Positions 18,158-26,980 of a stretch of DNA of 64,000 nucleotides are shown here, one piece after another. Below the pieces are notes generated by a model that was not told the DNA's origin, did no database searches, and worked only from the letters and a program-made list of their open reading frames with translations. Position 1 is the stretch's first letter; every line of letters begins with the position of its first letter. The stretch comes from Terricaulis silvestris (GTDB lineage Bacteria; Pseudomonadota; Alphaproteobacteria; Caulobacterales; Aquidulcibacteraceae). The stretch lies in NCBI RefSeq assembly GCF_009792355.1, contig NZ_CP047045.1, positions 620,001 through 684,000 on the forward strand, given 5' to 3'. Both the position numbers and the translations under genes were made by a program.

Positions 18158-18995
18158 GCACGCGCCGTAGGTAGGGCAACACCGCGCCGCTGAACGCATC
18201 ATTGCGGTCGCCTGCCACCATGTGGCCGGCCCGCGCGATCGAGGCGACTTCGGCGTGCGGCGCGTGGCGGCGGAATTCTTCGAGGCCGTCGGCGTCGACG
18301 ACATCGCTTTCGGCGCCTCGCACCAGCAGTGTGGGCAGCGACGCCGGCAGGCGAGACAAGGCGTCGGTCAGGGCGTCTCCCACGGCGTGCGTCGGCGCCG
18401 CGTTCATGATCGCTGGATCCCAATGCCAGCGGAGGCGGCCATCATCGCCGCTACGAAGATTCTTCATTAGGCCGGCGGGATCGGCGGGGCGTGTACGACC
18501 GGGATTGTACGCGCTCACGGCGGCGGCGACTTCGTCAAGCGTCGCAAAGCCCTGCGGATGACTTTGCATGAAGGTGCGAATGCGCTCGACGCCTTGCGGA
18601 GAGAAACGCGGCACAATGTCGACCAGCACCAACGCGCTGAGCAGCTCTGGCGCTTCCGCCGCGGTCAATAGTCCGCTGACGCCGCCCATTGAGGCGCCCA
18701 CGACCGCCACTGGTTTTCCAAATGTGCGGAGCACGGCTTGAAGATCGCGCGCGTGAGTGGTCAGTTCGTAATCGCCTTGATCGGACCAGGCGCTGTCGCC
18801 GTGACCGCGCGCGTCATACGTCATGGCGCGAAAGCCGGCGGTGGCAAGTTGTGTGGCGACACCGGTCCACGCGTGTCGTGTTTGGCCGCCGCCGTGCAGC
18901 AGCGCGACGAGCGCTCCATCGGCGGGGCCGCGTATCTCGCCGGCGAGGGACAGCCCGTCCGGCGTCGCAAATGGGATCAGTTCGCTCTCGCTCAT
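18150..18995 (-). CDS. Alpha/beta hydrolase
   Basis: 281 residues from the ATG giving MSESEL; the longer frame overlaps the preceding crotonase gene. The oxyanion motif HGGGQTRHAW is at 34-43, the nucleophile is S102 in GASMGG, and the C-terminal catalytic His lies in RAGHMV. The fold suits hydrolysis of an ester, lactone, or carbon-carbon bond of a vinylogous diketone. It is last of a four-gene operon (SDR, SDR, crotonase, hydrolase), 10 bases after the crotonase. Its stop overlaps the synthetase stop region by 8 bases. Confidence 0.87.
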   Translation of the reverse strand: MSESELIPFATPDGLSLAGEIRGPADGALVALLHGGGQTRHAWTGVATQLATAGFRAMTYDARGHGDSAWSDQGDYELTTHARDLQAVLRTFGKPVAVVGASMGGVSGLLTAAEAPELLSALVLVDIVPRFSPQGVERIRTFMQSHPQGFATLDEVAAAVSAYNPGRTRPADPAGLMKNLRSGDDGRLRWHWDPAIMNAAPTHAVGDALTDALSRLPASLPTLLVRGAESDVVDADGLEEFRRHAPHAEVASIARAGHMVAGDRNDAFSGAVLPYLRRVLS

Positions 18996-19005
18996 TGGGC
19001 CGCGT

Positions 19006-19758
19006 TCAGCCTTTTCGACGCGCGGCGAAGGCGGCGAACGCTGCGCTTGCTTCGGGCGAGGCCAGTTGCGCGATGAAAGCGTCGCGCTCGCTGGCAATGG
19101 AAGCGGCGATGGCGCCCGCGTCGCGCATCAGCGCTTTCGTGGCCGCGATCGCGGCCGGTGGCTTCTTCGCCAAAGCGTGAGCGGCGCTCAGGGCTTTCTC
19201 GTTCACCTGGTCGGCGGGGACGGCGGCGTTGGCCAGCCCGAGAGCAGCGGCTTCCGCGCCGCTCATCGCTTCGCCGAACGCGAATAGCGCGAAAGCGCGC
19301 GCGTGCCCGATGCGCGCCGGCATCAAGCGCGCCGATCCCGCCTCGGGCACAAGCCCCAGATCGATAAACGGGAGCCGGAGCGCGGCGTCGTCGGCGACAT
19401 ACACAAGATCGCAATGCAGCAGCATCGTTGTGCCGATACCGATGGCTTTGCCGCGCACGGCGGCGACCAGCGGCTTTGGGAACGTGCTGATCGCTTTGAG
19501 GAAGGGCGAGGTGTTCGATTGCGAAATGTCGGCACCGGCAGCGACCGTGTCGACGAACATGCCGATATCGTTGCCGGCGCAAAAATCGGGGCCATCGGCG
19601 TTGATGAGCGCGACATGGATATCGCCGTCCTCCGCCGCGCGCTTCAACGCATCGGCGAAATCGCCGTACATCGCATCCGTGATCGCGTTCTTTTTGTGTG
19701 CGCGATTGAGCGTGATGACCATCACGTGATCTGAGGTCTGGACTTGAATGTCGCTCAT
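19006..19758 (-). CDS. Enoyl-CoA isomerase-like crotonase
   Basis: 250 residues from an ATG with GGAG eight bases upstream. The crotonase segments are GPDFCAGND (56-64) and KAIGIGTTM (104-112). Hydratase glutamates are absent, but LPFIDLGLVPEAGS puts E139 where delta3,delta2-enoyl-CoA isomerases (PECI type) carry their catalytic Glu. It probably moves a 3-enoyl double bond to the 2-position so that beta-oxidation can continue. It lies between the dienoyl-reductase-like SDR and the hydrolase, in line with a route for unsaturated acyl chains. Confidence 0.85.
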   Translation of the reverse strand: MSDIQVQTSDHVMVITLNRAHKKNAITDAMYGDFADALKRAAEDGDIHVALINADGPDFCAGNDIGMFVDTVAAGADISQSNTSPFLKAISTFPKPLVAAVRGKAIGIGTTMLLHCDLVYVADDAALRLPFIDLGLVPEAGSARLMPARIGHARAFALFAFGEAMSGAEAAALGLANAAVPADQVNEKALSAAHALAKKPPAAIAATKALMRDAGAIAASIASERDAFIAQLASPEASAAFAAFAARRKG

Positions 19759-19775
19759 GCGTTGCTCCGGGAGAC

Positions 19776-20582
19776 TTAGCGAGGCGGCAGGGTTGGCGCT
19801 TCGACGATCGCGCCGCGCGAGAGGGAGGAGCCGCCGTCGCAATCATAGATCGCGCCCGTGATGTAACGTGCGCTGTCGCTGCTCAAGAAAACGGAGAGGT
19901 CGGCGATGTCGCGCTTGGTCCCGTAGTCTCCGAGCGGAATGGTGCGCTTCAGGGCGGCGACAGATTCTGGTGTTGGCGTCAGACGCGACATCCCCTCGGT
20001 TTCCGCGATCGGGCCCGGCGATATGGCGTTCACGCGCACGCCGGCAGCGCCCCATTCCATGGCCAGACACTTGGTCAGCATGTTGATGCCGGCCTTGGCT
20101 GCGCACACGTGCGACTGAAAGAGAGAAGGGTGCACGGCTTGGCCAGCGGTGATGGAGATCACCGACGCGCCGGGCTTGCGCAAGAATTCGTAGCTGGCGC
20201 GCAAGACGTGGAACGTGCCGATCAAATCGATATCGACGACTGTGCGAAAGGCGTTGGGCGACATGCCGATGGCGGGCGCCATGAAGTTGCCGGCCGCGCC
20301 GGAAATGACGATGTCGATGGCGCCGTGTGTTTCGTGCGCGCTGCGCAGCGCTTGCTCCACAGCGGGATAGTCGCGCACGTCGGCTGCTGCGCCTGCCGCT
20401 TCATATCCAACGGCGCGCAGCTCGGCGACCGCAGCGTCGACCTTCTCGGCCTTGCGGCTGATGATGAAAAGGCGCGCGCCGGCTTCGCCCAATCCGTGCG
20501 CGATGCCCAGATTGATGCCGCTCGAACCGCCCGCGATGAAGGCGTTTTTTCCTTTCAGCACACCTTTGGCGAACGTGCTCAT
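19776..20582 (-). CDS. SDR related to peroxisomal-type 2,4-dienoyl-CoA reductase
   Basis: 268 residues. The N-terminal IAGGSSGINLG binds NADP. The usual YxxxK is replaced by SHVCAAK: the Tyr is missing and the Lys kept, followed by LAMEWGAAGVRVN and PGPIAETEG, all as in the peroxisomal DECR2 group. It probably reduces a 2,4-dienoyl-CoA to the 3-enoyl-CoA, which the isomerase-like crotonase 17 bases downstream could then use. The ATG overlaps the upstream SDR stop by 4 bases. Confidence 0.82.
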   Translation of the reverse strand: MSTFAKGVLKGKNAFIAGGSSGINLGIAHGLGEAGARLFIISRKAEKVDAAVAELRAVGYEAAGAAADVRDYPAVEQALRSAHETHGAIDIVISGAAGNFMAPAIGMSPNAFRTVVDIDLIGTFHVLRASYEFLRKPGASVISITAGQAVHPSLFQSHVCAAKAGINMLTKCLAMEWGAAGVRVNAISPGPIAETEGMSRLTPTPESVAALKRTIPLGDYGTKRDIADLSVFLSSDSARYITGAIYDCDGGSSLSRGAIVEAPTLPPR

Positions 20583-21532
20583 CGGTGGTCTCCTCCTGTT
20601 GCGCGGCGCTTCTCTGCTTCCTCGAACACCGCGCGCGCCCGTGAAGCGGAATCGGGTGCGCGAATGACTGGTCCGTCGGCGCGCATGGCGGCGACGCCGC
20701 TAGCGATCGTTTCTGGCGTGGGCGCCATGTTCCAAAAGCCGTCCAGCTCGCCGATGACACTGCGGCTGACGCGGCCACCATAGGCCTGGAAGATTTCCCC
20801 GTTCTCCGTGCAGCTCCCGTGGCAAAGCCAGAGCGCGACAGGGGCGGCGAGGTCGGGATCGAGATTACGCTGGAGCATTGAGACAAAAGCGGGTTCGCGC
20901 GTGTCGTCTTCAAGCATACGCGTGTAGCCGCCTGGACTGATGGCGTTGGCGCCAACGCCTGTGCCGCGCACGGCGGCGGCGATGGAAAGTGTCAGGCCTT
21001 GCACCGCGCCCTTGGCCGACGCGTAAGCCGCGCTCGTCGCCGCGCCATAGAGACCTTGGATGGAGCAGGTGTTGACGATCCTGCCCGCGTTCGCGGCGAG
21101 CATGGACGGCAGCACGGCTTTGCAGATGTTGTAGGCGCCGCCGCAATGATTGCGCCAGACGCGCTCGAATTCCTCAAGCGTTGTGTCCGCGAACGCCTTC
21201 GGCGGAAGGAAGATACCGGCATTGTTGATGACCGCGTCGACGCGTCCGTACTCCCGCAGCGCGTCGTCGATCAGGGCCGACGCTTCCTCCGGCGATGCGA
21301 CGTCCGATACGTCAGGCGAGGCAGCGCCGCCTTCGGCGATGATTTCATCGACCACGGCCTGCGCTGGCTCTTTCGAGCGGCCCTTACCTTCGCGGTCGAC
21401 GCCCAGATCGTTGACCAGCACGTGCGCGCCGCGGCGGGCGAGTTGAAATGCATAGGCGCGGCCAAGCCCGCGCCCAGCGCCCGTCACGAGCACGACCTTC
21501 CCGTCGAACCGGATCCGAGCGCTCAAAACCAT
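20579..21532 (-). CDS. SDR similar to the dehydrogenase domain of MFE-2 (17beta-HSD4 type)
   Basis: 317 residues, longer than a plain SDR. The cofactor loop VTGAGRGLGRAYA and the insert VNDLGVDREGKG match the (3R)-hydroxyacyl-CoA dehydrogenase part of multifunctional enzyme 2; NNAGIF and YASAK complete the active site. Probable role: oxidation of 3-hydroxyacyl-CoA. GGGAGG sits only 2 bases before the ATG at 21532, so a TTG three codons in could be the true start. First gene of a four-gene operon with the operator-like repeat 37 bases upstream. Confidence 0.85.
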   Translation of the reverse strand: MVLSARIRFDGKVVLVTGAGRGLGRAYAFQLARRGAHVLVNDLGVDREGKGRSKEPAQAVVDEIIAEGGAASPDVSDVASPEEASALIDDALREYGRVDAVINNAGIFLPPKAFADTTLEEFERVWRNHCGGAYNICKAVLPSMLAANAGRIVNTCSIQGLYGAATSAAYASAKGAVQGLTLSIAAAVRGTGVGANAISPGGYTRMLEDDTREPAFVSMLQRNLDPDLAAPVALWLCHGSCTENGEIFQAYGGRVSRSVIGELDGFWNMAPTPETIASGVAAMRADGPVIRAPDSASRARAVFEEAEKRRATGGDHR

Positions 21533-21569
21533 CCTCCCGGAGCCCTGGGCGGCGCTCCTTGACGACGAT

Positions 21570-21583
21570 AACAGTACAGCGTT
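21570..21583. promoter_or_regulatory. island operator copy between SDR operon and SRPBCC gene
   Basis: AACAGTACAGCGTT has arms AACA/CGTT and a six-base centre. It lies in the 77-base divergent gap, 38 bases from the SDR start and 27 bases from the SRPBCC start. Its CAGCGTTAG core is shared with the copies at 29134 and 49813. Confidence 0.55.
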
Positions 21584-21609
21584 AGGTTGGCTAGTGTTTG
21601 GAGGGCTTC

Positions 21610-22053
21610 ATGCCCGCTGAAGAAGCGCGGATCGAGTACGCGCGCGTAGTCGCGGAACTGGATTATCCGCTCGAAGCGGTCTGGCGCGTCGTTTCCGCCT
21701 TCGGGGGCGTCGAGCGCTGGATTGCTGGCGTCGATAGCTGCGCGGTGGAGGGAAGCGGCGTCGGTGCGGTGCGCGTTGTCGGCTTAGCCGGCCGCACCGT
21801 TGGCGAACGCCTGGATCGCCTGGATCAGGCTGAGCATACGATCGTCTATTCGGTGCTTCCCCCGCACGCGATGCCCGCGGAGAACGTGCGCGGCACGATC
21901 CAGTTGCGCGCCGTCTCGCCGGGAACGACAGCCGTCACCTGGCGCTCGGACGCAACGCGCATCGACGGCAATCCTGCGGCACTCAGTGCGCGGATCGAAG
22001 CTTTCTACCGCGCTTCGATAGAAGGTCTTCGGCGGCTTCTCGCGGAAGGCTGA
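21610..22053 (+). CDS. SRPBCC (START/Bet v1-like) family protein
   Basis: 147 residues from the ATG with GGAGGG seven bases upstream. It has the polyketide-cyclase/dehydrase-like helix-grip fold: an N-terminal strand, LDYPLEAVWRVVSAFGGVERW as the first helix pair, and a C-terminal amphipathic helix IEAFYRASIEGLRRLL. Such proteins bind hydrophobic ligands; an enzymatic role is not demonstrable. It is a single gene facing the beta-oxidation-like operon across the shared operator, and it converges on the SDR at 22059. Confidence 0.8.
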   Translation: MPAEEARIEYARVVAELDYPLEAVWRVVSAFGGVERWIAGVDSCAVEGSGVGAVRVVGLAGRTVGERLDRLDQAEHTIVYSVLPPHAMPAENVRGTIQLRAVSPGTTAVTWRSDATRIDGNPAALSARIEAFYRASIEGLRRLLAEG

Positions 22054-22058
22054 CGCCG

Positions 22059-22823
22059 TCACTGATCGCGGATGCGAAAACCGCCATCGATGTTGAACGC
22101 GGCGCCGGTGACGAAGCTTGCCTCGTCCGACGCGAGAAAGACCGCAGCTGCCGCGATTTCCTCTGGCGTTCCGATCCGGTTCATGACTTGCAGGCCGCTG
22201 AGGCGCAGAAGCGCTTCGTCCTCGCCGCCCAATGCGGCAAAGCCGCTGCGTAGCAACGGAGTGTCGACAACGCCGGGGCAGATCGCGTTGCATCGGATGG
22301 GGAGATTTTGCTCCCCGCAATAGAGCGCGACGCTTTCGGTGAGATTGAGGACGAGCGCCTTTGAGGAGCAATAGGCGACCTGTCCCGATGATGGGCGTTG
22401 GCCGCGCACCGAAGCGACGTTGACGATCGCGCCGCCGCTCGCCCGCATGCGCCGCACAGCGTGCTGGCAACCAAGAAATGGCCCGAGGCCGTTGACCTCG
22501 TGAACGCGCCGCCAATCCTCCTCGCGCGCGTCCGCGATTGAGCCGGGGACATTGATTCCGGCGTTATTGACCAGCACCGCGAGTGGTCCGTGCCGCCGTT
22601 CCAGTTCGTCGATGGCGCCGCCCCAATCGGCGTCGCGCGTGACGTCGAGGCGAACGTGAAAGGCCGCGCCACCGAGCTCTGCTTCAAGGTTGCTCGCGGC
22701 AGCGGTGTCGATATCGGCGATAGCGACGTGCGCGCCTTCGGCGGCGAAACGTTCCACGATGGCGCGCCCGATGCCGCATGCTCCGCCTGTCACCAGCGCC
22801 GCCTTTCCAGCGAGACGCTTCAT
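22059..22823 (-). CDS. SDR family oxidoreductase
   Basis: 254-residue classical SDR: VTGGACGIG at about residue 12, NNAGIN, catalytic YCSSK, and the C-terminal INIDGG-like segment of the 3-oxoacyl reductase group (NIDGGFR). It directly follows the P450 gene with a one-base overlap (TGATG), so it probably oxidises the alcohol formed by that P450 to a ketone or aldehyde. The substrate itself is unknown. Confidence 0.87.
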   Translation of the reverse strand: MKRLAGKAALVTGGACGIGRAIVERFAAEGAHVAIADIDTAAASNLEAELGGAAFHVRLDVTRDADWGGAIDELERRHGPLAVLVNNAGINVPGSIADAREEDWRRVHEVNGLGPFLGCQHAVRRMRASGGAIVNVASVRGQRPSSGQVAYCSSKALVLNLTESVALYCGEQNLPIRCNAICPGVVDTPLLRSGFAALGGEDEALLRLSGLQVMNRIGTPEEIAAAAVFLASDEASFVTGAAFNIDGGFRIRDQ

Positions 22824-24067
22824 CAGCGCGGCGTGAATCGCACGCGCAACTCGCGATACCCGTAGAAAATATAGCTCGGCGCCATGTCAAAATTTTCTTG
22901 CAGGATCTCAATATTGAAGCGCTGGAACGCACGCTTGAAGAATTCCGAGAGTTCGGTGCGCGCGAGGATGTGGCCGATGCAGAAGTGCATCCCAGGGCCG
23001 AAGGCGAACGAGTCGCGCAAATTGGGGCGATCGACGTCGCTCCGGTAAGGGTCGGCGAAGACGCTGCTATCGATGTTGGCGCCGACATTCATGATCCACA
23101 CAAGGTCGCCTTTGCGAATGGTTTGGCCGTGCAGTTCGATGTCTTCCTTGGCGAAACGCGTCATGCATTTCACCGTGCCTGGATAGCGCAACAACTCCGT
23201 CACCAAGTTGAATGCGGCATCGGGATCAGAGCGCAGCCGTTCCTGCAATTCCGGATGCTTGACAATGTGAACGAGCTGCGTGCCGAGAGAATTGGCGGTA
23301 GTTTCGGCGCCGGCGACGACAAGGCCGTGAAGCTGCGCCAGCGTTTCATCATGATCGAGTTTGTGTAGCCCGTCGCGGGCATGCACTAGCATGGAAATTA
23401 GATCGTCGCCGAGGTGCTTTTCGCGCACAGCGATCAATTCGTTGAAGACTTCGTTCAGCGTACGGATGGAACGCTCGAGTTTTAACAAGAGCTCTGGCGT
23501 GACTTTGGCCGCTGCGCTCGCACTGGTGAAGTCCGACGCCAAGCTGAAAAGGAGCGGGCGATACTCGTCCGGAAGATCAAACATCCGCTGCATGATCGTC
23601 GTCGGCAGAACTGCGCCTACGACCTTGGCGAAGTCGAACTCGCGTTCCGCTTCGCAGGTGTCGAGCACACGATCGACGACCTCGCCGATGAAGCTCTCCA
23701 TTTTCTTGACCGAACCGCGGTCGAACGCCTTCAGCATCAGGGACCGAATCCGCATGTGTTGTTCGCCGTCGAGCCGGTTGACGAGCAGGCCGGTGTATTT
23801 GCGCACGCCCTCCAACTGGGCGACGACCTCGGGAGGCATGTCGCGAAACAATTGGCTGACGCGGGCGGCCGAAAAGCGCGGGTCGGCGTAAGCGGCCTTG
23901 ACGTCGGCATGGCGCGAGATGATCCAGCCGCGCTGGTTTTCGCTCCAATAAACCGGCGCTTCTGTTTGAAGGCGCGCAATGTTGCGCCATGGGTCGGCGA
24001 GAAAGGCTGGGTCGGCGAAGCTGACGTCGCGCACGCCGTCCTGGGTGTTGAGGGTCTCAACGGCCAT
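22823..24067 (-). CDS. Cytochrome P450 (copy 1)
   Basis: 414-residue soluble bacterial P450. The I-helix oxygen-binding motif AGAETT is at 252-257, the ExxR salt-bridge ELLR at 291-294, and the heme loop FGPGMHFCIG carries Cys363. The start is the ATG six bases after GGGAG; the much longer open frame reaches into the divergent promoter and neighbouring gene. It hydroxylates an unknown lipophilic substrate and needs a ferredoxin, with the one at 52111 a candidate partner. It forms an operon with the SDR at 22059. Confidence 0.9.
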   Translation of the reverse strand: MAVETLNTQDGVRDVSFADPAFLADPWRNIARLQTEAPVYWSENQRGWIISRHADVKAAYADPRFSAARVSQLFRDMPPEVVAQLEGVRKYTGLLVNRLDGEQHMRIRSLMLKAFDRGSVKKMESFIGEVVDRVLDTCEAEREFDFAKVVGAVLPTTIMQRMFDLPDEYRPLLFSLASDFTSASAAAKVTPELLLKLERSIRTLNEVFNELIAVREKHLGDDLISMLVHARDGLHKLDHDETLAQLHGLVVAGAETTANSLGTQLVHIVKHPELQERLRSDPDAAFNLVTELLRYPGTVKCMTRFAKEDIELHGQTIRKGDLVWIMNVGANIDSSVFADPYRSDVDRPNLRDSFAFGPGMHFCIGHILARTELSEFFKRAFQRFNIEILQENFDMAPSYIFYGYRELRVRFTPR

Positions 24068-24228
24068 TGTCATCTCCCATTGCCGCCGCCGGTCTTCGCC
24101 GGGCGGTTGGCCAGCCCCGTCCGCTGGGGCGGCTGGGAGCCGTACAGTGATAGATAAACCCGCCTCGCAGGCGTTTGCAATGGATTCCTCAGCGTCGGCG
24201 CGGAATTGACAGCCCCAAGAACGGGACA

Positions 24229-24242
24229 TACCGTACAACGTA
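24229..24242. promoter_or_regulatory. island operator copy between P450 and AttH-like operons
   Basis: TACCGTACAACGTA matches 10 of 14 positions of the copy at 21570 and is itself part of a wider near-palindrome (24229-24247, with CGTAC on both sides of the centre). It lies in the 210-base divergent gap, 36 bases before the start at 24278. Confidence 0.45.
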
Positions 24243-24277
24243 CGATAAGTGACACGCCAACAGGCGCGGGGAGAGAT

Positions 24278-25261
24278 ATGAGCGGAAGCGAAAAGCCCCG
24301 AGTATTCCCCGCCAGCGATGAGGTGCCGCACGACATTGGCGAGCATCCGTTCTGGCAGGAAAGCGTCTTCTTCACCTGGGGCGACCACGAACGTGGCGTC
24401 TACGGCTATCATCGCATTGGCCAGGAGCCCAACGCGAATGACGGCAAGGGCTATGTAACTTCGTGGAACGGCATCGCGACACGCGAGGGCTCCCGCTATT
24501 GCCGCTACCTCTTGGCGCCGATGCGCGCGCAGGACCGTCACGCGAAGGGCTTTCTCGCCACCGATGCGTTCAAGATGGACTACGAAGACGGCAAGACGCG
24601 CTGGCGCATCGAAGATGCGGATTGCTCGTTGGATCTACACGCCACCGATTTCACACCGCGGTTCGACTTATACAAGGACGGCGGCACCGTCGTGAACGAT
24701 TACGCTCAGGGGCACATCGAAGTCGCCGGGCCCGTGCGCGGTACCGTACGGCTGGGCAAAGAGCACTTCGACATCGATGGCCTGGTCTACCGCGATCATA
24801 GCTGGGGCAAGCGTATTCGCGGCACCTTGCTGAGCCACCGCTGGATCGCCGGCACGATCGGCCCGGAGCTGACGTTCAACGCAACATCATGGCACGGCAT
24901 CGATGGCAGTTTGCTGACTTACGGCATCGTGTGCCGCAACGGCGAAATCACTTATGCGCGCGAGGTCGACATTCTCGTTCACATGGAGATCGACGCTTAC
25001 ACCCATCGCGGCGGCATGCTGCGTATGGTGCTGGAGGACGGCGACGTGATCGAACTTCATCCCAAGATCGTCGACGGTTTTCTCACCGAACACCATCAAT
25101 CCGCGGTCATCGACGCCATGTGTGAAGTTACGTGGAACGGGCGCAAAGGCTTCTGCGACCTAGAAATCACCACCAATCCACGGGGCGGCGAGCGGCCTGT
25201 CAGCGCGCTGGTGCGGGCGACAAAAACGCAAGGTCTGTCGAAACGGGATTGGACCCTTTAG
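24278..25261 (+). CDS. AttH/CrtC-like lipocalin-fold protein (DUF7064/7065 type)
   Basis: 327 residues starting at an ATG after GGGGAGAG. The sequence is beta-rich with many Trp, Gly and His residues (FFTWGDHERGVYGYHRIGQ, YRDHSWGKRIRG), the pattern of tandem lipocalin-like domains seen in AttH and hydroxyneurosporene-synthase-like proteins. Related genes sit in catabolic clusters of sterol and terpenoid degraders next to APH-like kinases, as here; this context is from memory. A role in binding or hydrating a hydrophobic substrate is possible. No signal peptide is seen. First gene of a four-gene operon. Confidence 0.65.
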   Translation: MSGSEKPRVFPASDEVPHDIGEHPFWQESVFFTWGDHERGVYGYHRIGQEPNANDGKGYVTSWNGIATREGSRYCRYLLAPMRAQDRHAKGFLATDAFKMDYEDGKTRWRIEDADCSLDLHATDFTPRFDLYKDGGTVVNDYAQGHIEVAGPVRGTVRLGKEHFDIDGLVYRDHSWGKRIRGTLLSHRWIAGTIGPELTFNATSWHGIDGSLLTYGIVCRNGEITYAREVDILVHMEIDAYTHRGGMLRMVLEDGDVIELHPKIVDGFLTEHHQSAVIDAMCEVTWNGRKGFCDLEITTNPRGGERPVSALVRATKTQGLSKRDWTL

Positions 25262-25286
25262 AACAGCGGCGCCGGGAGGCCCACCA

Positions 25287-26621
25287 ATGGGGAACGACGC
25301 TGATCGTCCGGGCGATGCATCGCAGGCACGCTACATCGACGGCGTCTTGTCCGAGCTTGACCGCTGGGTGTGGCCCGAACTGAAGAGCGATCAGAGTCTT
25401 TTCTATTATCGGTCGATCCGCCGCGTGCTCGCGGCGTTCATGGCCGAGGCGCCGGCCCAGCCAACAGTGTTCGAAGCGCCGATCGAACCCTTCCACGATG
25501 ACGTGACGAAGCTCTCGGATCGCGCGCTCCATGCGGCGGCGCGCGAGGAAGGGGAGCGCCTGGACGCGGCGCTTGCGCGTGTGGACGCGCGCTTGGCGAA
25601 AGTGGACGCTGCCGAAGACGGCATCACCATCACGCAGGAGGCGCTGCAGGCATGCCTGCGCGCGATCGGCTATCCGCAGGCGCGTATTGAGCGCATGCGG
25701 GTCGTAACCGGCGGGCGCTCCAAACAAACCATCCTGTTCAGCGCCGAAGGGCTTGCCGGCTTGCCGCGCGACCTCGTCATGCGGCGCGATATTCAGACGG
25801 GCACACTCGGCACGGCCGTTGTCGATGAGTACGCGCTTCTGAAAGCGCTTCACGCCAATGGCGTGAACGTGCCCGAGCCGTTCGTTTGCGTGGAAGATCG
25901 GTCGCTGATCGGCACGCCCTTCTTGCTGATGCGCGCGGTGACGGGCGCGACGGCAGGCGAGGCCGTCATCGCGCCATCCGATCCGGCGCAAGTGCTCGCG
26001 GCCGCCCGCGCACTGGCGCGCATTCATCACGTGCCGCTGAGTGAAGTGCAGGCGCTGCCGATTTTCGCCCGCGCTGCGACGTCTAGCGATCCTTTGCAAG
26101 AAGCGCGATCGCTCTACGATGTTTGGCGAAACCAGGCGCGCGGCCAATCGCCGATCGCGGAAGCAGCATTCCGCTGGCTCTTGGCCAATGCCCCGCACGT
26201 CAGCGCCCGACGCGCGCTCGTGCACGGCGACTACAATTTTCACAACCTTCTCTACGATGGCGCCGAACTCAGCGCGGTGCTGGATTGGGAGCTCTCCCAT
26301 CTCGGCCATCCAGCGGAAGATATTGGCTACATCAAACAATGCGCCGAGCAGACCGTGTCGTGGGATGCCTTCATGGCCGCGTATCGTGAAGCTGGCGGCT
26401 TCGAGGTGTTGGAGCGCGACATCAAGGTGTTCGCGTTGCTCACAACGCTGCGGCTAATGACGTACATTTTGCGCAGCCGGGCATTCTTCGAGGCGGGCAA
26501 CACTGACAGCATCCAGAAAGCTGAAGTTAGTGTCCACTTCATGCCGCGTTTGCTGCAGCAGCTCTCGATCGAATTGCGCGACCTTATGGGTGGCGCGGCG
26601 AAAGAGGAGGGGCGCCCGTGA
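25287..26621 (+). CDS. Aminoglycoside-phosphotransferase-like kinase (APH family)
   Basis: 444 residues. The N-terminal 115 residues form a helical, charged extension; the remainder is a protein-kinase-like fold with the Brenner motif LVHGDYNFHNLL and the metal-binding VLDWELSHLG. It resembles the kinase part of ACAD10/11-like proteins, which phosphorylate hydroxyacyl groups, more than true antibiotic kinases. In this operon with an epoxide-hydrolase-like enzyme, phosphorylation of a hydroxylated intermediate is a plausible inference. Overlaps the next gene as GTGA. Confidence 0.82.
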   Translation: MGNDADRPGDASQARYIDGVLSELDRWVWPELKSDQSLFYYRSIRRVLAAFMAEAPAQPTVFEAPIEPFHDDVTKLSDRALHAAAREEGERLDAALARVDARLAKVDAAEDGITITQEALQACLRAIGYPQARIERMRVVTGGRSKQTILFSAEGLAGLPRDLVMRRDIQTGTLGTAVVDEYALLKALHANGVNVPEPFVCVEDRSLIGTPFLLMRAVTGATAGEAVIAPSDPAQVLAAARALARIHHVPLSEVQALPIFARAATSSDPLQEARSLYDVWRNQARGQSPIAEAAFRWLLANAPHVSARRALVHGDYNFHNLLYDGAELSAVLDWELSHLGHPAEDIGYIKQCAEQTVSWDAFMAAYREAGGFEVLERDIKVFALLTTLRLMTYILRSRAFFEAGNTDSIQKAEVSVHFMPRLLQQLSIELRDLMGGAAKEEGRP

Positions 26622-26980
26622 GCCCGACGCAAGTGGTGCTGGCCTTCGTCGATGCGTGGAACAGGCTCGATTTCGCCGAGATCTACCGGCTCATGGCCGA
26701 CGACATCTTTTACCACAACATCCCACTCTCACCTTGTGTCGGGCGCCAAGCGGTCAAAGCCTACATGGACGCTTGGCCTGTCGATCAGTGCGAATGGGTC
26801 GTACATCACATTGCCGCGAACGGTCCGGTGGTGCTGACCGAGCGCACCGACACGTTCGTCAAAGACGGAAAGCAGATCGTCGTTCCAGTCATGGGCGCTT
26901 TCGAGATCGAAGATGGCGTGATCAAAAGTTGGCGTGACTATTTCGACCTCCGCGCGATCAAACCAAAGGCTGGCACATGA
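26618..26980 (+). CDS. Limonene-1,2-epoxide hydrolase-like protein
   Basis: 120-residue NTF2-like protein from a GTG inside the kinase stop. All five active-site residues of the Rhodococcus limonene-1,2-epoxide hydrolase have counterparts in the right order: Y32 and N34 in YHN, R76 and D78 in ERTD, and D107 in WRDYFD. It is shorter than that enzyme, which has an extra N-terminal helix. It probably opens an epoxide or enol-ether-like group by direct water attack; whether the substrate is a terpene is open. It overlaps the MFS gene by 4 bases. Confidence 0.8.
   Translation: MSPTQVVLAFVDAWNRLDFAEIYRLMADDIFYHNIPLSPCVGRQAVKAYMDAWPVDQCEWVVHHIAANGPVVLTERTDTFVKDGKQIVVPVMGAFEIEDGVIKSWRDYFDLRAIKPKAGT

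Noticed and set aside
24068-24541. N-terminal extension of the P450 frame
   Set aside because: It runs across the divergent promoter and the start of the AttH-like gene; a good ribosome site precedes the ATG at 24067.
25287-26621. Aminoglycoside resistance gene
   Set aside because: The Brenner motif is shared by the whole APH superfamily; the long helical N-terminus and catabolic operon favour an ACAD10/11-like metabolite kinase.
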